A stretch of DNA of 64,000 nt. Source: Sulfurovum sp. Its GTDB lineage: Bacteria; Campylobacterota; Campylobacteria; Campylobacterales; Sulfurovaceae. The translations under genes were made by a program, and so were the position numbers. Position 1 is the stretch's first letter. Each line of letters opens with the position of its first letter. The notes beneath the pieces are model-generated. The model made no database searches and had not been told where the DNA came from. It worked only from the letters and a program-made list of their open reading frames with translations. The stretch is taken from the NCBI GenBank assembly GCA_027049035.1, contig JALTVI010000115.1, positions 33,024 to 97,023 on the forward strand. Reading direction: 5' to 3'. Shown here piece after piece: positions 19,220 through 27,487 of this stretch.

Positions 19220-20545
19220 TTACGCTCCTTTGATCCCACCGGTGCTACTACCGCCGCTTTTGATTTGGCTCATGTCAAAGCCGTATCGATCTTTATTGGA
19301 TGAGGACGATTCGCTACCGCCTTTGGATCCCGATGTGCTACTACCTGTTGCAATATTGACGGCTCCTTTGGCAGTGTTTGCAGCGACTTTGAATGTTCCG
19401 CCAACCGCTTTAGCCGCCATTGCCCCGCTACCTTGTCCGACAGTTGAGGAGGCACCGCCGGTAAAACTGCGAATGCCGCCAGCCGTCATACCTGCCGCCG
19501 CTCCAATAGCTGCACCTCCGGTAGCTTTAAGAGTGGTTTTGATAGCAGTTCCTTTGCCTCCACCCGAATTCCCACCGGCTGCCGCCGCCTCTTTGACGGC
19601 ACTATAGCCTGCCGAAGCGCCTTGTTGTGCTCCGCGTGATATGTTTCGAATCGAATTGGAAACAAAAGCATGCGCCATTTGAACGCCCACGCTGTTATCA
19701 CCGCCGCCGTGACCGTTAAAGTAGCTGTCCACAAATCCGTTTGCACCGAATGCCACCGTAACCATCATAAGCGAGACGACAACCAGCGCAACATAATCGA
19801 AAAGGTTACTCCAGGGATCTATCATCATTTGATTGACAATGGTAAATGTGACCGAAATGATCAAAAGCTGCATAAACCATTTCGCACCCCATCGTATAAC
19901 ATTGACGACACTGTTGATTGCCCAAGGTCGCGTATATTCAAAACTGCCGAAACCGATCCAAAATACGCCGACATAGAGGCTAAAGACAAAAAAAGCATAG
20001 GTCATCAGCGCAATACCCACCAAAATGGCAACTACAATAGTCTCGATGGCACCGATGGCAACGAGAGTCAGCGATTCGGGGATGTGTTTCCAGCCGTTGA
20101 TTTGTATCTTTGTCCAAATGTACCACCACATATGCGATATGTTTTCAACCACCTTGTCTAAGCTTGATACATTGCCATGCGTAGCTCTGTTTGCCAACTC
20201 CGTAAAGCCGTTAAATACGCTTTTCATCCAACCGGGATGATCGAAGATCGCCAAAAAGAGACCGTAAAAGAGCATGAACCGAATCAATGCCGCCATCACC
20301 GCACCCAACTCCATCTCTTGACGCAAAAACATAAATCCGAAAGTAATGACCATTTGCATCAAGCCCAGCGTCACAAAAAGCCACTTTGCAGGTCCCTTGA
20401 TCGGATCGTAAAAGCTGCTGATCATTTGATCGAACTTATCCATCGTGTACGATGGGAAGTTATTTAAGCTGCCTGCAAAAAGATCGGGTGAAAAAACAAG
20501 CAAAAGCAGTAACGCTACGATCACAAATCTCCATTTTTTATTCAT
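19220..20545 (-). CDS. trbL: TrbL/VirB6-like polytopic conjugation protein (start set at MNKKWRF)
   Basis: Multiple TM segments then Gly/Ser/Ala-rich tail; downstream of trbJ-like gene. Confidence 0.75.
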   Translation of the reverse strand: MNKKWRFVIVALLLLLVFSPDLFAGSLNNFPSYTMDKFDQMISSFYDPIKGPAKWLFVTLGLMQMVITFGFMFLRQEMELGAVMAALIRFMLFYGLFLAIFDHPGWMKSVFNGFTELANRATHGNVSSLDKVVENISHMWWYIWTKIQINGWKHIPESLTLVAIGAIETIVVAILVGIALMTYAFFVFSLYVGVFWIGFGSFEYTRPWAINSVVNVIRWGAKWFMQLLIISVTFTIVNQMMIDPWSNLFDYVALVVVSLMMVTVAFGANGFVDSYFNGHGGGDNSVGVQMAHAFVSNSIRNISRGAQQGASAGYSAVKEAAAAGGNSGGGKGTAIKTTLKATGGAAIGAAAGMTAGGIRSFTGGASSTVGQGSGAMAAKAVGGTFKVAANTAKGAVNIATGSSTSGSKGGSESSSSNKDRYGFDMSQIKSGGSSTGGIKGA

Positions 20546-20726
20546 TATGCTTCCTTTGGCGGTTCCACTTGCGGTTAAGCAAAAAGAGTTTGACGATACT
20601 AACACCGACCATCACCGCACCGAATATCTTTTGATTGGCTTCTCCATCTATTGCCAGATCGAAACCGAATACGACAAATGCGGCATATACCGCCGCTTCG
20701 ATGTAAACTTCAACGGCACTTCTCAT
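20538..20726 (-). CDS. Small two-TM membrane protein
   Basis: 62 aa, start overlaps the preceding stop (ATGA) and stop overlaps the trbL start. Confidence 0.6.
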   Translation of the reverse strand: MRSAVEVYIEAAVYAAFVVFGFDLAIDGEANQKIFGAVMVGVSIVKLFLLNRKWNRQRKHNE

Positions 20727-20893
20727 TTTTGGTACCTGATCGGCGATCTATCGTCCGCGCTCGTATCTTTCGGTTTGTGTGCAAAATTTTCAAAGCTTTG
20801 ATCGTTTGCACCGTGATTAGACTCTTTTTTGTCGCTGCATCCCGTCATACCGATAACCAATGCAAGGCTCATGCCGATTACAAATCTTCTCAT
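20723..20893 (-). CDS. Small lipoprotein, TrbK (entry-exclusion)-like by position
   Basis: MRRFVIGMSLALVIGMTGCSDKKESN...DDRSPIRYQK; signal peptide plus lipobox-like Cys; sits between trbJ- and trbL-like genes. Confidence 0.6.
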   Translation of the reverse strand: MRRFVIGMSLALVIGMTGCSDKKESNHGANDQSFENFAHKPKDTSADDRSPIRYQK

Positions 20894-20903
20894 CGTCGCC
20901 CCC

Positions 20904-21713
20904 TTATCGTTGATACCTAATCGGTGATCTATCGTCGCTATGCGTATCGTCGGGTTCTTTCGCAAAACTCTCTACCGATGCGCGTCCCATCTGATCTTCT
21001 TGGTTTTGTGCCGCGATATACTCCGCTTGCAGGTTGGCTTGGGTCATAATCGTTTTTTGCAACTTTTGCAGTGACTGCGTTTGATGATAGGCTAACTGGT
21101 TTGCAACGGCAATAGCCGCTTCGGTACCCTTGGCACTGTTCATCGCCTGACGTAAACGCCCCATAAACAGTTGATCGTTGTGCAAGTCGCGCTCCTGTAT
21201 CCCAAGCGTTTTAAGAGCATTCAAAGCTGTATCTCGCGTACTTTGATAGATCGTTTTGTACGCTGCCTGAAAGCTCTGTGCCGTTGCGCCGTTTTGGGTG
21301 AGAAACTGATCATATCCGCGAAATATTTGGTTAAACCGCTGATCGATATTGGCGGCGGTGTAGCTTATTGCCTGCCCTTGCTCCATTGATCGTTTCATCT
21401 GCTGTGCCATATTGAGGAAGTTTTGCTTCATGTTCTCCGGCAGCCGTCCGATGTTTTGCACCATCATCCGCAAGCCCATGATCTTGCGCTGCCAATCCTG
21501 CCATTGGTTCTGCCATTGCAGCAGTTGGGTATAGTATTGCTGGAGTTGTTTGGTGTAGGAGGCTGCACGATCTCCAATATCCGCCGCCCATTGTGCGTCT
21601 TGAGTGATTTCGAGGCTTCCACCAAAGCCGCCAACGCTACCGGCATTTGCCGAAGTTGTGAAAAACATTGCTGCCGCCGCTGCCGAAATTCCCAGTTTTT
21701 TGATTGTTTTCAT
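20904..21713 (-). CDS. trbJ: TrbJ/VirB5-like conjugation protein
   Basis: 269 aa; signal peptide, helical Gln-rich region (YTKQLQQYYTQLLQWQNQWQDWQRK). Confidence 0.75.
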   Translation of the reverse strand: MKTIKKLGISAAAAAMFFTTSANAGSVGGFGGSLEITQDAQWAADIGDRAASYTKQLQQYYTQLLQWQNQWQDWQRKIMGLRMMVQNIGRLPENMKQNFLNMAQQMKRSMEQGQAISYTAANIDQRFNQIFRGYDQFLTQNGATAQSFQAAYKTIYQSTRDTALNALKTLGIQERDLHNDQLFMGRLRQAMNSAKGTEAAIAVANQLAYHQTQSLQKLQKTIMTQANLQAEYIAAQNQEDQMGRASVESFAKEPDDTHSDDRSPIRYQR

Positions 21714-21746
21714 CGTTTTTACTCCTTTGTGATTTAGATGAAAGAT

Positions 21747-22025
21747 TCAAAGCTCCAGCGGAGCCAAACTCTCTGCCGTCTGCTTGATCACCCGAAGTTT
21801 CATCTCCGCCCTTTCCAATGCGATCAAAAGTGCATCGGCACCGTTGACCGGTGCAGGCTGAGTTCTCATGAGGTGATCCGCCAACCGTGACCGCGCCGCA
21901 TCAAGCTCTTGATCGGCATCGATCATCTCCTGTACTTCTGCCTCCTCCATCTGGAGAATGGAGCAAAACGCCGCCGTTTCGCCCTGCATCCACTCCAAAA
22001 AGTCATTTGCCTTGATTAGCTTCAT
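21747..22025 (-). CDS. Hypothetical protein
   Basis: 92 aa, tightly spaced in the same operon direction. Confidence 0.55.
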   Translation of the reverse strand: MKLIKANDFLEWMQGETAAFCSILQMEEAEVQEMIDADQELDAARSRLADHLMRTQPAPVNGADALLIALERAEMKLRVIKQTAESLAPLEL

Positions 22026-22879
22026 TTACTTGCCTCCTTGTGTTTATGTTGGATCCATTGGTAAATATCCTTTTTGGCGTAGCTATAATCATCCGTACCA
22101 TCATCAAAAAAGAGATGCAGGTGGCTACCGACATCTACTACGCGGTTGATTTGTTTATTTCCCAGTGAATACCCTACTAACTGTGTATAGTCAAACTCTT
22201 GGATTTTCCGTTTCGTCTCCTCCTGTTGTTTGTTTTGTAGATACTCTTGCTTCCATTTTGTAAAAGCCTCCAGTGCATCTTCGTTCCCCTCACGAAATTT
22301 CTTACGCATCGTTGATCGATATGCCGGTGGATTTTTTGCGGTTGAACAATACTCTTCAAGCCATCGCTGAAAAAGTGGGTCGCTTTCTGTCTCTGTGTCT
22401 GTCTCTGTCTCTATCTCTATCTCTGTCTCTGTCTCTAGCGTCACACTTTCATCACCGCTTCGTAACCGGTGCGTCACACCTGCGTCACAATGTGACGATG
22501 GAAGCTTTTTCTTACCGCTTCTCAAGCGTCTCATTCGTACTGCCGAAGCGGTTTCAGTACCGATATTTTCGGCTGCATAAGGCAAGAAGTATTTACCTTG
22601 CTCCATCCCCTCAAGCATTCCGTGATTGGAAGCATATTCCAGGACAAATCTCACCGTTTTGGCATCTTCATTGATCTCTAATGCGATCTCTTCCTCTATC
22701 GTTTCAAAAATGCCTTGATACACGATGATCCCACTTGTAGGTATGCTGTATGTGAGAATTTTGATATACGCCAAAACATAGGTATCGCCGCCAGGTATGC
22801 TTTGCAATTTGCGTATGCGTAGATCGTCGAAGAAATCCCGCTTGAACTTGAGCCAGTAATAGCGTTTCTCTTTTGCCAT
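22022..22879 (-). CDS. Phage replisome organizer-like / replication initiation protein
   Basis: 285 aa; N-terminal KEKRYYWLKFKRDFFDDLRIRKLQSIPGGDTYVLAYIKIL typical of phage_rep_org_N. Confidence 0.75.
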   Translation of the reverse strand: MAKEKRYYWLKFKRDFFDDLRIRKLQSIPGGDTYVLAYIKILTYSIPTSGIIVYQGIFETIEEEIALEINEDAKTVRFVLEYASNHGMLEGMEQGKYFLPYAAENIGTETASAVRMRRLRSGKKKLPSSHCDAGVTHRLRSGDESVTLETETEIEIETETDTETESDPLFQRWLEEYCSTAKNPPAYRSTMRKKFREGNEDALEAFTKWKQEYLQNKQQEETKRKIQEFDYTQLVGYSLGNKQINRVVDVGSHLHLFFDDGTDDYSYAKKDIYQWIQHKHKEASK

Positions 22880-23079
22880 CAGTCAGCCTTTGGTTTGGCT
22901 CTTCTGATATTAGCTTCAATGAATTTTTTCAGATCTTCATATTTGTAATAAACCTTATTACCTATCTTTAAGTATTCTAATTGTCTCTTGGATCTGGCAA
23001 CATTTTGAGTGTTAATTGGAATTGGGGGAATATCCATTATTCCTTTTTCAACTTCTTTTGGCGTTATCCATTTTGACAT
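22879..23079 (-). CDS. Small HTH/excisionase-like protein (start set at MSKWITPKE)
   Basis: KSKRQLEYLKIGNKVYYKYEDLKKFIEANI resembles helix_turn_helix_17/excisionase C-terminus. Confidence 0.6.
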   Translation of the reverse strand: MSKWITPKEVEKGIMDIPPIPINTQNVARSKRQLEYLKIGNKVYYKYEDLKKFIEANIRRAKPKAD

Positions 23080-23178
23080 TTTCAATCCTTTATTGCATAA
23101 TGCAAGATTTAATTGTATTTGTATCAATAAAGTTATTATAATGCAATAGAAATCAAAAGTCAAGCTGAAAATTGCATA

Positions 23179-24057
23179 ATGGTTAAAAAAATAGATATAA
23201 TTTCATTTATAAATTGCATATTGCATAAAAAAGAGGCTCTTGTGAAGATTTCTAAAAATGATATTTATTCTAAATTATTTGGATTTAATCCCTCTACTCT
23301 TTATAGATGGAGGGAGAATGAAGAGGAACGACCAGTTTTAGGTTTAATAGATAATATCTTTACACTCTCTGAGCTAAAAGAGTGGGTCGAAAACAGGGTA
23401 ATTCCTGCGAGATTTAAAGTACTCCAAGAGCAAGAGCTTGTCTATAAATACGCGAAGCATCAATATTTTAATGTGATGGAGACAATTGGAAGCCTTGGCG
23501 ATATAGCCAATAAAGACTTTATGGATTTCTACTTCAATGTTCTGGTATTCGCTAAAAACAATGTAGAGCAGCAAACAACCTATAGTCCGTTTGATATCCA
23601 AAAGTCAAGTATTCTCTATGCCGCACGAAACGGGTTCGCCCTTGAAACGCATAATGATGGATTGATGCCAAAATTTGAAGCAGGCATAGAGCTACTTTCC
23701 CATTTTGATTGTTATATCAATCAATTTATTCTTGCAAACATTTTACAAGACTTTCAGCCTATGATAAATACGGAAATAGACGATAGCGGCTTTAAGATCG
23801 ATGTGAGTGTTGAAGCCTATCTACATGCGCTTCTCTTTGCACTTTACGAAGTGCATACGGATAAACCTTATGATGAAAAGAGAATAATACTGCTTGCTCT
23901 GCTAAATGAGTTTTATTCTTTTTTTCGCCTGTCAACAATCTCTGATCAGGAACTTGAGACAGTTTCTTTGGATACCGCTCTAAAAAAGCATTTTGATATT
24001 GTGCAAAAGCATTTTGATAAGCTGATGGAGGGTATTCAAACGACTGGAAATATGTAA
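23179..24057 (+). CDS. Hypothetical protein with N-terminal HTH-like segment
   Basis: 292 aa; IYSKLFGFNPSTLYRWRENEEERPVLGL. Confidence 0.65.
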   Translation: MVKKIDIISFINCILHKKEALVKISKNDIYSKLFGFNPSTLYRWRENEEERPVLGLIDNIFTLSELKEWVENRVIPARFKVLQEQELVYKYAKHQYFNVMETIGSLGDIANKDFMDFYFNVLVFAKNNVEQQTTYSPFDIQKSSILYAARNGFALETHNDGLMPKFEAGIELLSHFDCYINQFILANILQDFQPMINTEIDDSGFKIDVSVEAYLHALLFALYEVHTDKPYDEKRIILLALLNEFYSFFRLSTISDQELETVSLDTALKKHFDIVQKHFDKLMEGIQTTGNM

Positions 24058-24073
24058 CTTTTCAAAACCGGAT

Positions 24074-24958
24074 TTAAAATTTTGGACCAGATGAATTTCT
24101 CCAGGTATTAGTTATTTCTTTATTTTCCTTTTTCTTCTTTTCTTTCTCATCATTCTCGAATTTTACATACACATTTGGATTAGGATTGAATGGGGGCGTT
24201 TGTCCCGGTGTAGGAGTCGGTTCGAAACCCGGACCATGTATATCTGCTTTTATGATAAACTTTGGCTTTATCTTCTTATTTCCTTCTGCAATCTTAATCG
24301 TTTCCTTGCTGAAATCTAAATCAAAACCGTTAAGAAATCTATTTAGTTGAGTTGGTAGTGTTGTTGTCTTTGTTACCTCAATATCATCTAACTTCAATTG
24401 TCTATCATTTATATTTTTAGCATCTACCAATTGTTTTAGAAATTGTGTTTCCAATATAGGTAAAAAAGAATTGTGAGAATACAAAAGATAGTAGGATGAA
24501 GTTGTATTTCCAAGAAATCTATTCATTTGTTCTTTCTCAAATCTGTAAAATTTATAATCGTATTCTTGGTAATCACGTTTTGCTTCAATAAATGAGACTC
24601 CGACAAAAGAACTGCCATTGCTCAGATGAAATTCAACTACAAAGGCAATGTCACCAAAATATTGTTCAGCTTTGCCGTTTTGCTTCCAAATATTGATATT
24701 GAAATGATGTTTCAAATTTGATTTTATTGCATAAGCCAAAGATCTTGTTATAAAATCTTCATCCCAGTTGTCTATATCATCCTCTACTTTTATCATTTCA
24801 TCAAACAATTGACATATGAGCGATTTATCAAAAACAAACCAATCTTTAAACAAGTTTCCATTATCTACACAAGCATCTTCATTTCCACTTTTATATAAAT
24901 CAAAGGCTTTGTTTATAATGTAATCTAAAATTTGCATCAATTTCCCTCTATGCTTCAT
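24074..24958 (-). CDS. Hypothetical protein with PD-(D/E)XK-like motif (likely start MKHRGKL)
   Basis: FGDIAFVVEFHLSNGSSFVGVSFIEAKRDYQEYDYKFYRFEKEQ: D...ExK pattern with downstream EQ. Confidence 0.6.
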   Translation of the reverse strand: MKHRGKLMQILDYIINKAFDLYKSGNEDACVDNGNLFKDWFVFDKSLICQLFDEMIKVEDDIDNWDEDFITRSLAYAIKSNLKHHFNINIWKQNGKAEQYFGDIAFVVEFHLSNGSSFVGVSFIEAKRDYQEYDYKFYRFEKEQMNRFLGNTTSSYYLLYSHNSFLPILETQFLKQLVDAKNINDRQLKLDDIEVTKTTTLPTQLNRFLNGFDLDFSKETIKIAEGNKKIKPKFIIKADIHGPGFEPTPTPGQTPPFNPNPNVYVKFENDEKEKKKKENKEITNTWRNSSGPKF

Positions 24959-25138
24959 TTGAGCATCCCCCGGATGCGAATACTCTTCAGGACGAAAAAT
25001 GCCCACCTGTCGCTTGCGGCGGTGGACTTTTTACCCATCCTGCCTTTTATTCAACGTTCATTTTAATCCATTTTATTGCATTATACTGCATTTTATTGAA
25101 ATACTCCTTCATATAAACAACATACAATAGCATAGTTA

Positions 25139-25177
25139 GGAATATTATAGGAATATATAACGAATATAATGGAATAT
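25139..25177. repeat. Four GAATAT iteron-like repeats at 10-11 bp spacing
   Basis: GGAATATTATAGGAATATATAACGAATATAATGGAATAT. Confidence 0.6.
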
Positions 25178-25205
25178 GAAAGTAAAACTATGGTATATTT
25201 ATGGA

Positions 25206-25634
25206 ATGGATATAGCAAAACTTGACAAATACCTGCAACCTCGCAAACAATCGGTGCTTACCCCGTATCTGGAAGAGATTCGCTACTTGGTAGAGCGTGG
25301 AGCTACACAAAAATCTATCCTGGAGTATCTCAAAAACGAAGAGGGAGTGGAAGTAACGCAATCCTACCTCTCGCGCTTTATCAAACGCTACATCACCGCC
25401 GGTGATACCACGCCAAAAAGAAAGCGTATCCCCGAACCTGTAGCCGAAGCCTCCATCGATGTACCGGCAGAGGATACGGTGGAAAATAGAAAAGCCCCGA
25501 AGGAAACACCGGCAAAAACTCAGAAAGCCAAAGATCCACAAGATGAGAATAGTGATATCTCCAAAGAGGAGCGGGAGAAGATGCTCGAAGAGATGATCAA
25601 GCGTAATCAAAACGCCTTGGGCAAGTGGGCGTGA
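25206..25634 (+). CDS. Hypothetical DNA-binding / mobilization accessory protein (ORF opens at 25176; start at MDIAKLDKY likely)
   Basis: HTH-like YLVERGATQKSILEYLKNEEGVEVTQSYLSRFIKRY. Confidence 0.6.
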   Translation: MDIAKLDKYLQPRKQSVLTPYLEEIRYLVERGATQKSILEYLKNEEGVEVTQSYLSRFIKRYITAGDTTPKRKRIPEPVAEASIDVPAEDTVENRKAPKETPAKTQKAKDPQDENSDISKEEREKMLEEMIKRNQNALGKWA

Positions 25635-25671
25635 GATTCACAGTTTTGTAGTCATATTAGCCAGTCAAACA

Positions 25672-25899
25672 TTACGCCACACCCCATTTTCTCTTGTACT
25701 CTTCCACCAGTTCATCGGTGGTGATCTCTCCGTTTTCTACCCGAATAAGATCTTTTATATCCTGCTCATTCGGGAAAATATCTTCGATAGCTTGGGTGCC
25801 GATCACCCAAAGAATCCGATCATACGCCTCTTGGCTGATCTGATCTTTGTACTTGTCCAAATATGCGATGCTTTGTGCTTTCTTCTGCTCCCATGTCAT
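25672..25899 (-). CDS. VbhA-like antitoxin-type small protein
   Basis: 75 aa; C-terminal DLIRVENGEITTDELVEEYKRKWG resembles antitoxin VbhA family. Confidence 0.45.
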   Translation of the reverse strand: MTWEQKKAQSIAYLDKYKDQISQEAYDRILWVIGTQAIEDIFPNEQDIKDLIRVENGEITTDELVEEYKRKWGVA

Positions 25900-26168
25900 T
25901 TGGTCTCCTTTTGAGTATTTTGCCGCAATTTTTCTACAAGATCCATCCAGTGCTTGGCTGCATCTTTTAGCTTCCGTGCAGCTTCTTGATAGTTTATGTC
26001 TTTGAGATCTTTTTTATGAACGTCATTGATCCATATTGTGTTAAATTTCTCTTTGTCTTTTGCATATTGTTCTATTGCTACACCGTAAGTCACTTTGAGG
26101 CGGTGAAGTGCTGCTCCGGCACTGCTAAAGATCTCTCTTAGTGTGTCATATTCCATTGGTGTTGCCAT
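25896..26168 (-). CDS. Hypothetical protein, paralogue of 26181-26426
   Basis: MATPMEYDTLREIFSSAGAALHRLK...; tandem paralogy. Confidence 0.65.
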   Translation of the reverse strand: MATPMEYDTLREIFSSAGAALHRLKVTYGVAIEQYAKDKEKFNTIWINDVHKKDLKDINYQEAARKLKDAAKHWMDLVEKLRQNTQKETK

Positions 26169-26180
26169 CGCCGTTCCCCT

Positions 26181-26426
26181 TTAGTTGGTTTCCATATCAA
26201 TCCAAGGCTTTGCGGCATCTTTCATCTTTTGTGCAGCTGCTTGGTAGTCTATCTCTTTGAGGTCTTTTCGTTTGACCTCATTGAGCCATACCTGGACAAA
26301 GTTATCCTCTGCATCTTTGAATTGTGCTGCATCGATACCCTGCTGTGTCTCAAGTCTTGTAAGTGCCGCCATCGCAGAGCTGTAAAGCTCTCTTAGTGTG
26401 TCGTATTCCATCGGTGTTGCCATCAC
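26181..26426 (-). CDS. Hypothetical protein, paralogue of 25896-26168
   Basis: MATPMEYDTLRELYSSAMAALTRLE...; tandem paralogy. Confidence 0.65.
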   Translation of the reverse strand: MMATPMEYDTLRELYSSAMAALTRLETQQGIDAAQFKDAEDNFVQVWLNEVKRKDLKEIDYQAAAQKMKDAAKPWIDMETN

Positions 26427-26833
26427 TGCTCCTTGTGTTGAAATCGATCCAAAAGTAGATTGACCGTTTGCGAAAGGTTCAGCCCCAGGGCTTTCGCCTG
26501 AGCCGAGAGCCGCTCGTGTACCTCTTTATCCAAGGTCACCTGAGTGCGTTTGTGCCGGTTGCGTGATTTGCCTACCCGCATGGCTACACGGAGTTTCCCC
26601 AGCTGCTCTTCGCTGAGATTCTCCCTGATCCACTCGTTGAGCCGCTCAAAGACCGACGCATCCACAGGCAGCGTCTCATCGAAGTGCTGCAAGGCTTCAC
26701 GGGCTTTGTCTTTGTTTACGGATTCACGCCAAAAAGAGGGGCTTTTGTCAAAACTGCGACGCAGATACGCCAGGGCGATGGTGTACTCTTCTTCATCCCT
26801 GATTCGCCACCGATTGGATCGCTGCATCGTCAC
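26423..26833 (-). CDS. Protein with C-terminal ribbon-helix-helix (CopG-like) domain
   Basis: HKRTQVTLDKEVHERLSAQAKALGLNLSQTVNLLLDRF. Confidence 0.65.
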   Translation of the reverse strand: MTMQRSNRWRIRDEEEYTIALAYLRRSFDKSPSFWRESVNKDKAREALQHFDETLPVDASVFERLNEWIRENLSEEQLGKLRVAMRVGKSRNRHKRTQVTLDKEVHERLSAQAKALGLNLSQTVNLLLDRFQHKEQ

Positions 26834-27181
26834 TCCTGGATATAATTGTTACATTGTAACATATATGAACTTATGGATTTGACAAATTTAAAGAATATTC
26901 AACATTCCGACTATCAATAAAAGGATCCGCTCTTGATGAAAGTTTTGACCCCCATTCATATATTTTATGGAGTAAAATGCCCAATATTCCGAAGCTTTTA
27001 GCCGTCATCTTTTAAAATTGGTCTAGAAAAAACCATATGTTTTTCTAGATATTTGGTGAACCGAGGTCATAAAACGGCATATAGTTTTATTTGTTGTTTC
27101 TAAAATCCAGCCAATTCTTCTAAAGCTTCACTTACAATATGTTATAATAGTAAAAAATAATACCGATGAAAGGAGGCGGTC

Positions 27182-27487
27182 ATGCTGCACTACCGACGAC
27201 GCAACTCTACCGAACCGATACCCCGGCAACGCATGCACCGTCATCCGTTGGTTACCCTGGTCAACTGGTCCTATGACCGAAGCCGCCATCTGGACGAAGA
27301 GCGGCTTAGAGAGATTTTGAGCAGGTTCAACGAACACTATGCCCATATCTATCTGCGTATCTTCAACGAAGTACCGGCGGAAGTGCTATGGTCATTCGTC
27401 GCTGAAAACGGTTTGGATGAGAGCGACATAGAAAATATCTACAACCGAATGCATCGCTTCGGGGTCGATCTGCGTCCGCTTCGATAA
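27182..27487 (+). CDS. Putative antitoxin-like small protein partner of AbiEii-type toxin
   Basis: 101 aa; stop/start overlap (TAATG) with downstream nucleotidyltransferase. Confidence 0.55.
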   Translation: MLHYRRRNSTEPIPRQRMHRHPLVTLVNWSYDRSRHLDEERLREILSRFNEHYAHIYLRIFNEVPAEVLWSFVAENGLDESDIENIYNRMHRFGVDLRPLR

